From: JAWPMT01 sp965267435
Lineage (GTDB): Bacteria > Bacteroidota > Bacteroidia > Cytophagales > Cyclobacteriaceae
Assembly (NCBI GenBank): GCA_965267435.1
Contig: OZ253960.1
Coordinates: 3,658,001-3,722,000 of the forward strand
Reading direction: 5' to 3'
DNA: 64,000 nt
In this document: piece after piece, positions 63,157 to 64,000 of the stretch
Numbering within the stretch: position 1 is the stretch's first letter
How the letters are laid out: every line of letters starts with the position of its first letter
Notes under the pieces: model-generated
The model's input: only the letters and a program-made list of their open reading frames with translations
Databases searched by the model: none
Told to the model about the DNA's origin: nothing
Translations under genes and position numbers: made by a program

Positions 63157-63186
63157 TTTGTTTTCTTGTCAGAAAATGTACTTTTG
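63157..63186 (+). promoter_or_regulatory. Bacteroidota sigma-A promoter of the DUF2795 gene
   Basis: TTTG (63157-63160), an 18-bp spacer and TACTTTTG (63179-63186) match both elements of the Bacteroidota consensus (TTTG ... TAnnTTTG). The ATG at 63223 is 36 bp downstream. Clearest promoter in the window. Confidence 0.65.
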
Positions 63187-63222
63187 CGCCATTATTCAGA
63201 ATAACCATAAAGGTTTTGTGAT

Positions 63223-63444
63223 ATGTACTGGACACTAGAATTAGCATCGTATCTCGAGGACGCCCCGTGGCCCGCATCGAAAGATGAGTTGATAGATTAT
63301 TCGATACGATCAGGAGCACCGTTGGAGGTAGTGGAGAATCTGCAGGAGTTGGAGGACGATGGACAGCCGTATGAGAACATCGAAGAGATATGGCCTGACT
63401 ACCCGACGAAAGAAGATTTCTTTTTTAACGAAGACGAGTATTAA
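63223..63444 (+). CDS. Small DUF2795 protein
   Basis: 73 residues, acidic, cytoplasmic. It matches the Bacteroidota DUF2795 layout: an opening WTLELASYLEDAPWPASK, LIDYSIRSGAPLEVVENLQEL, then an acidic tail ending DFFFNEDEY. The family is small, widespread and uncharacterised. It has its own strong promoter and stands alone, converging on ispD with 4 bp between stops, so high independent expression is likely. Confidence 0.88.
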   Translation: MYWTLELASYLEDAPWPASKDELIDYSIRSGAPLEVVENLQELEDDGQPYENIEEIWPDYPTKEDFFFNEDEY

Positions 63445-63448
63445 GCTC

Positions 63449-64000
63449 TCACTTGATCATCACCTCCGCGGTCAGTAAGTCCTCGGGGGTGGTTATTTTT
63501 ATGTTCCTATAGCTCCCCGGCACGAGGGAGATGGCATGGCCTGCACGTTCGAAGACGCTGGCATCATCAGTAAATTCCGGAATTTCTTGCTGCTTGTAAG
63601 CTTCCTTGAGAAGCGCTATTAAAAATGTCTGTGGCGTTTGCACAGATCTATACAGCGCCCTCGGCACAGATACCGAACTGTCCTCATCCACTTTTCTCAA
63701 CGACTCCTTTACTTCCGTCACCAGCACCCCGGACCCCTCCTTCTTTGCAAGCTCAAAGGTCGATTGGATATCAGATGGGTCCACCAGAGGTCTCACCGCG
63801 TCGTGCACAGCCACACAACCTTCATCGCCGATCATACCCAGCCCTCGGTGTACTGATTGGAAGCGTGTAGCGCCACCCGTGCAGAATTGAAAACTGGCCT
63901 CAAGCCCGGGAAAGTAGTCTGAAATAATCGCTTGGCCTGTTGCTTTGTGATCCGCCGGCAAGACGATCACAATGCTGATTGCAGGATTGTAATCCAAGAA
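63449..64000 (-). CDS. ispD: IspD, 2-C-methyl-D-erythritol 4-phosphate cytidylyltransferase (5' end outside window)
   Basis: About 183 C-terminal residues are visible; the N-terminal GGxGxRM loop is beyond the edge. Family marks present: TGGATRFQSVHRGL, VAVHDAVRPLV, the VQTPQTF motif and the terminal DDASVFERAGHAISLVPGSYRNIKITTPEDL (shortened) that characterise IspD. Third step of the non-mevalonate isoprenoid pathway, making CDP-methylerythritol from MEP and CTP. Length would be normal (about 220) with the missing start. Convergent with the DUF2795 gene. Confidence 0.93.
   Translation of the reverse strand, partial: FLDYNPAISIVIVLPADHKATGQAIISDYFPGLEASFQFCTGGATRFQSVHRGLGMIGDEGCVAVHDAVRPLVDPSDIQSTFELAKKEGSGVLVTEVKESLRKVDEDSSVSVPRALYRSVQTPQTFLIALLKEAYKQQEIPEFTDDASVFERAGHAISLVPGSYRNIKITTPEDLLTAEVMIK

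Overview
The window is chromosomal DNA from a Gram-negative member of the Bacteroidota, most likely a marine Cytophagales-like bacterium; that placement is inferred from gene content, not measured. Pointers are a SusC/SusD pair, a PorU2/PorV2-like type IX secretion pair, DUF2795 and DUF349 proteins, many Bac-type lipoproteins and signal peptides that end just before a glutamine, and Bacteroidota-style promoter boxes (TAnnTTTG). No rRNA, tRNA, CRISPR array, insertion sequence or prophage was found. Coding density is high on both strands.

Layout. 1-230 holds the 5' end of dnaA, so the replication origin may be close. 489-20945: a fused methylmalonyl-CoA mutase (mutA-like barrel plus complete mutB) and its chaperone GTPase meaB, separated by about 16 kb. 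That interval carries a secreted TPR-CHAT protease-like protein, a lipoprotein subtilase divergent from a SusC/SusD importer, four tandem paralogues of a secreted FecR-like protein, and a CHASE2 membrane sensor with no output domain. 20959-30874: a coiled-coil protein, three lipoprotein sulfatases, a PhoD-like phosphatase, a metal-dependent thiol-isomerase-like protein and an AraC-Ogt alkyltransferase fusion. 30978-39715: a steroid-reductase-like enzyme, an SDR, a prokaryotic pentameric ligand-gated channel with a zinc-ribbon neighbour, and an envelope glycosylation operon (two GT2 enzymes, a multi-spanning mannosyltransferase-like protein, a rhodanese and a DUF2064 protein).

39855-50851: a SnoaL-like secreted protein, a short Omp85-type protein with a partner barrel, a Crp/Fnr regulator divergent from a hemJ-SCO1-cytochrome c operon, a DUF3299 protein, a CPA1 antiporter, a universal stress protein, a lipoprotein glutaminyl cyclase, an SCP2 protein and a PAP2 phosphatase. 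50855-56928: the PorU2/PorV2-like pair. 57176-64000: padR with a double-PspC envelope-stress protein, ettA, a DUF349 protein, a DUF2795 protein and a partial ispD.

Working together: much of the window concerns the envelope. Sensors (CHASE2, PspC, the ligand-gated channel), secreted hydrolases (subtilase, sulfatases, PhoD, CHAT), importers (SusCD), export machinery (PorU2/V2) and an N-terminal pyroglutamate-forming enzyme all act outside the inner membrane. The best candidate for an undescribed system is the CHAT / FecR-like array / CHASE2 block lying between the mutase and its chaperone.
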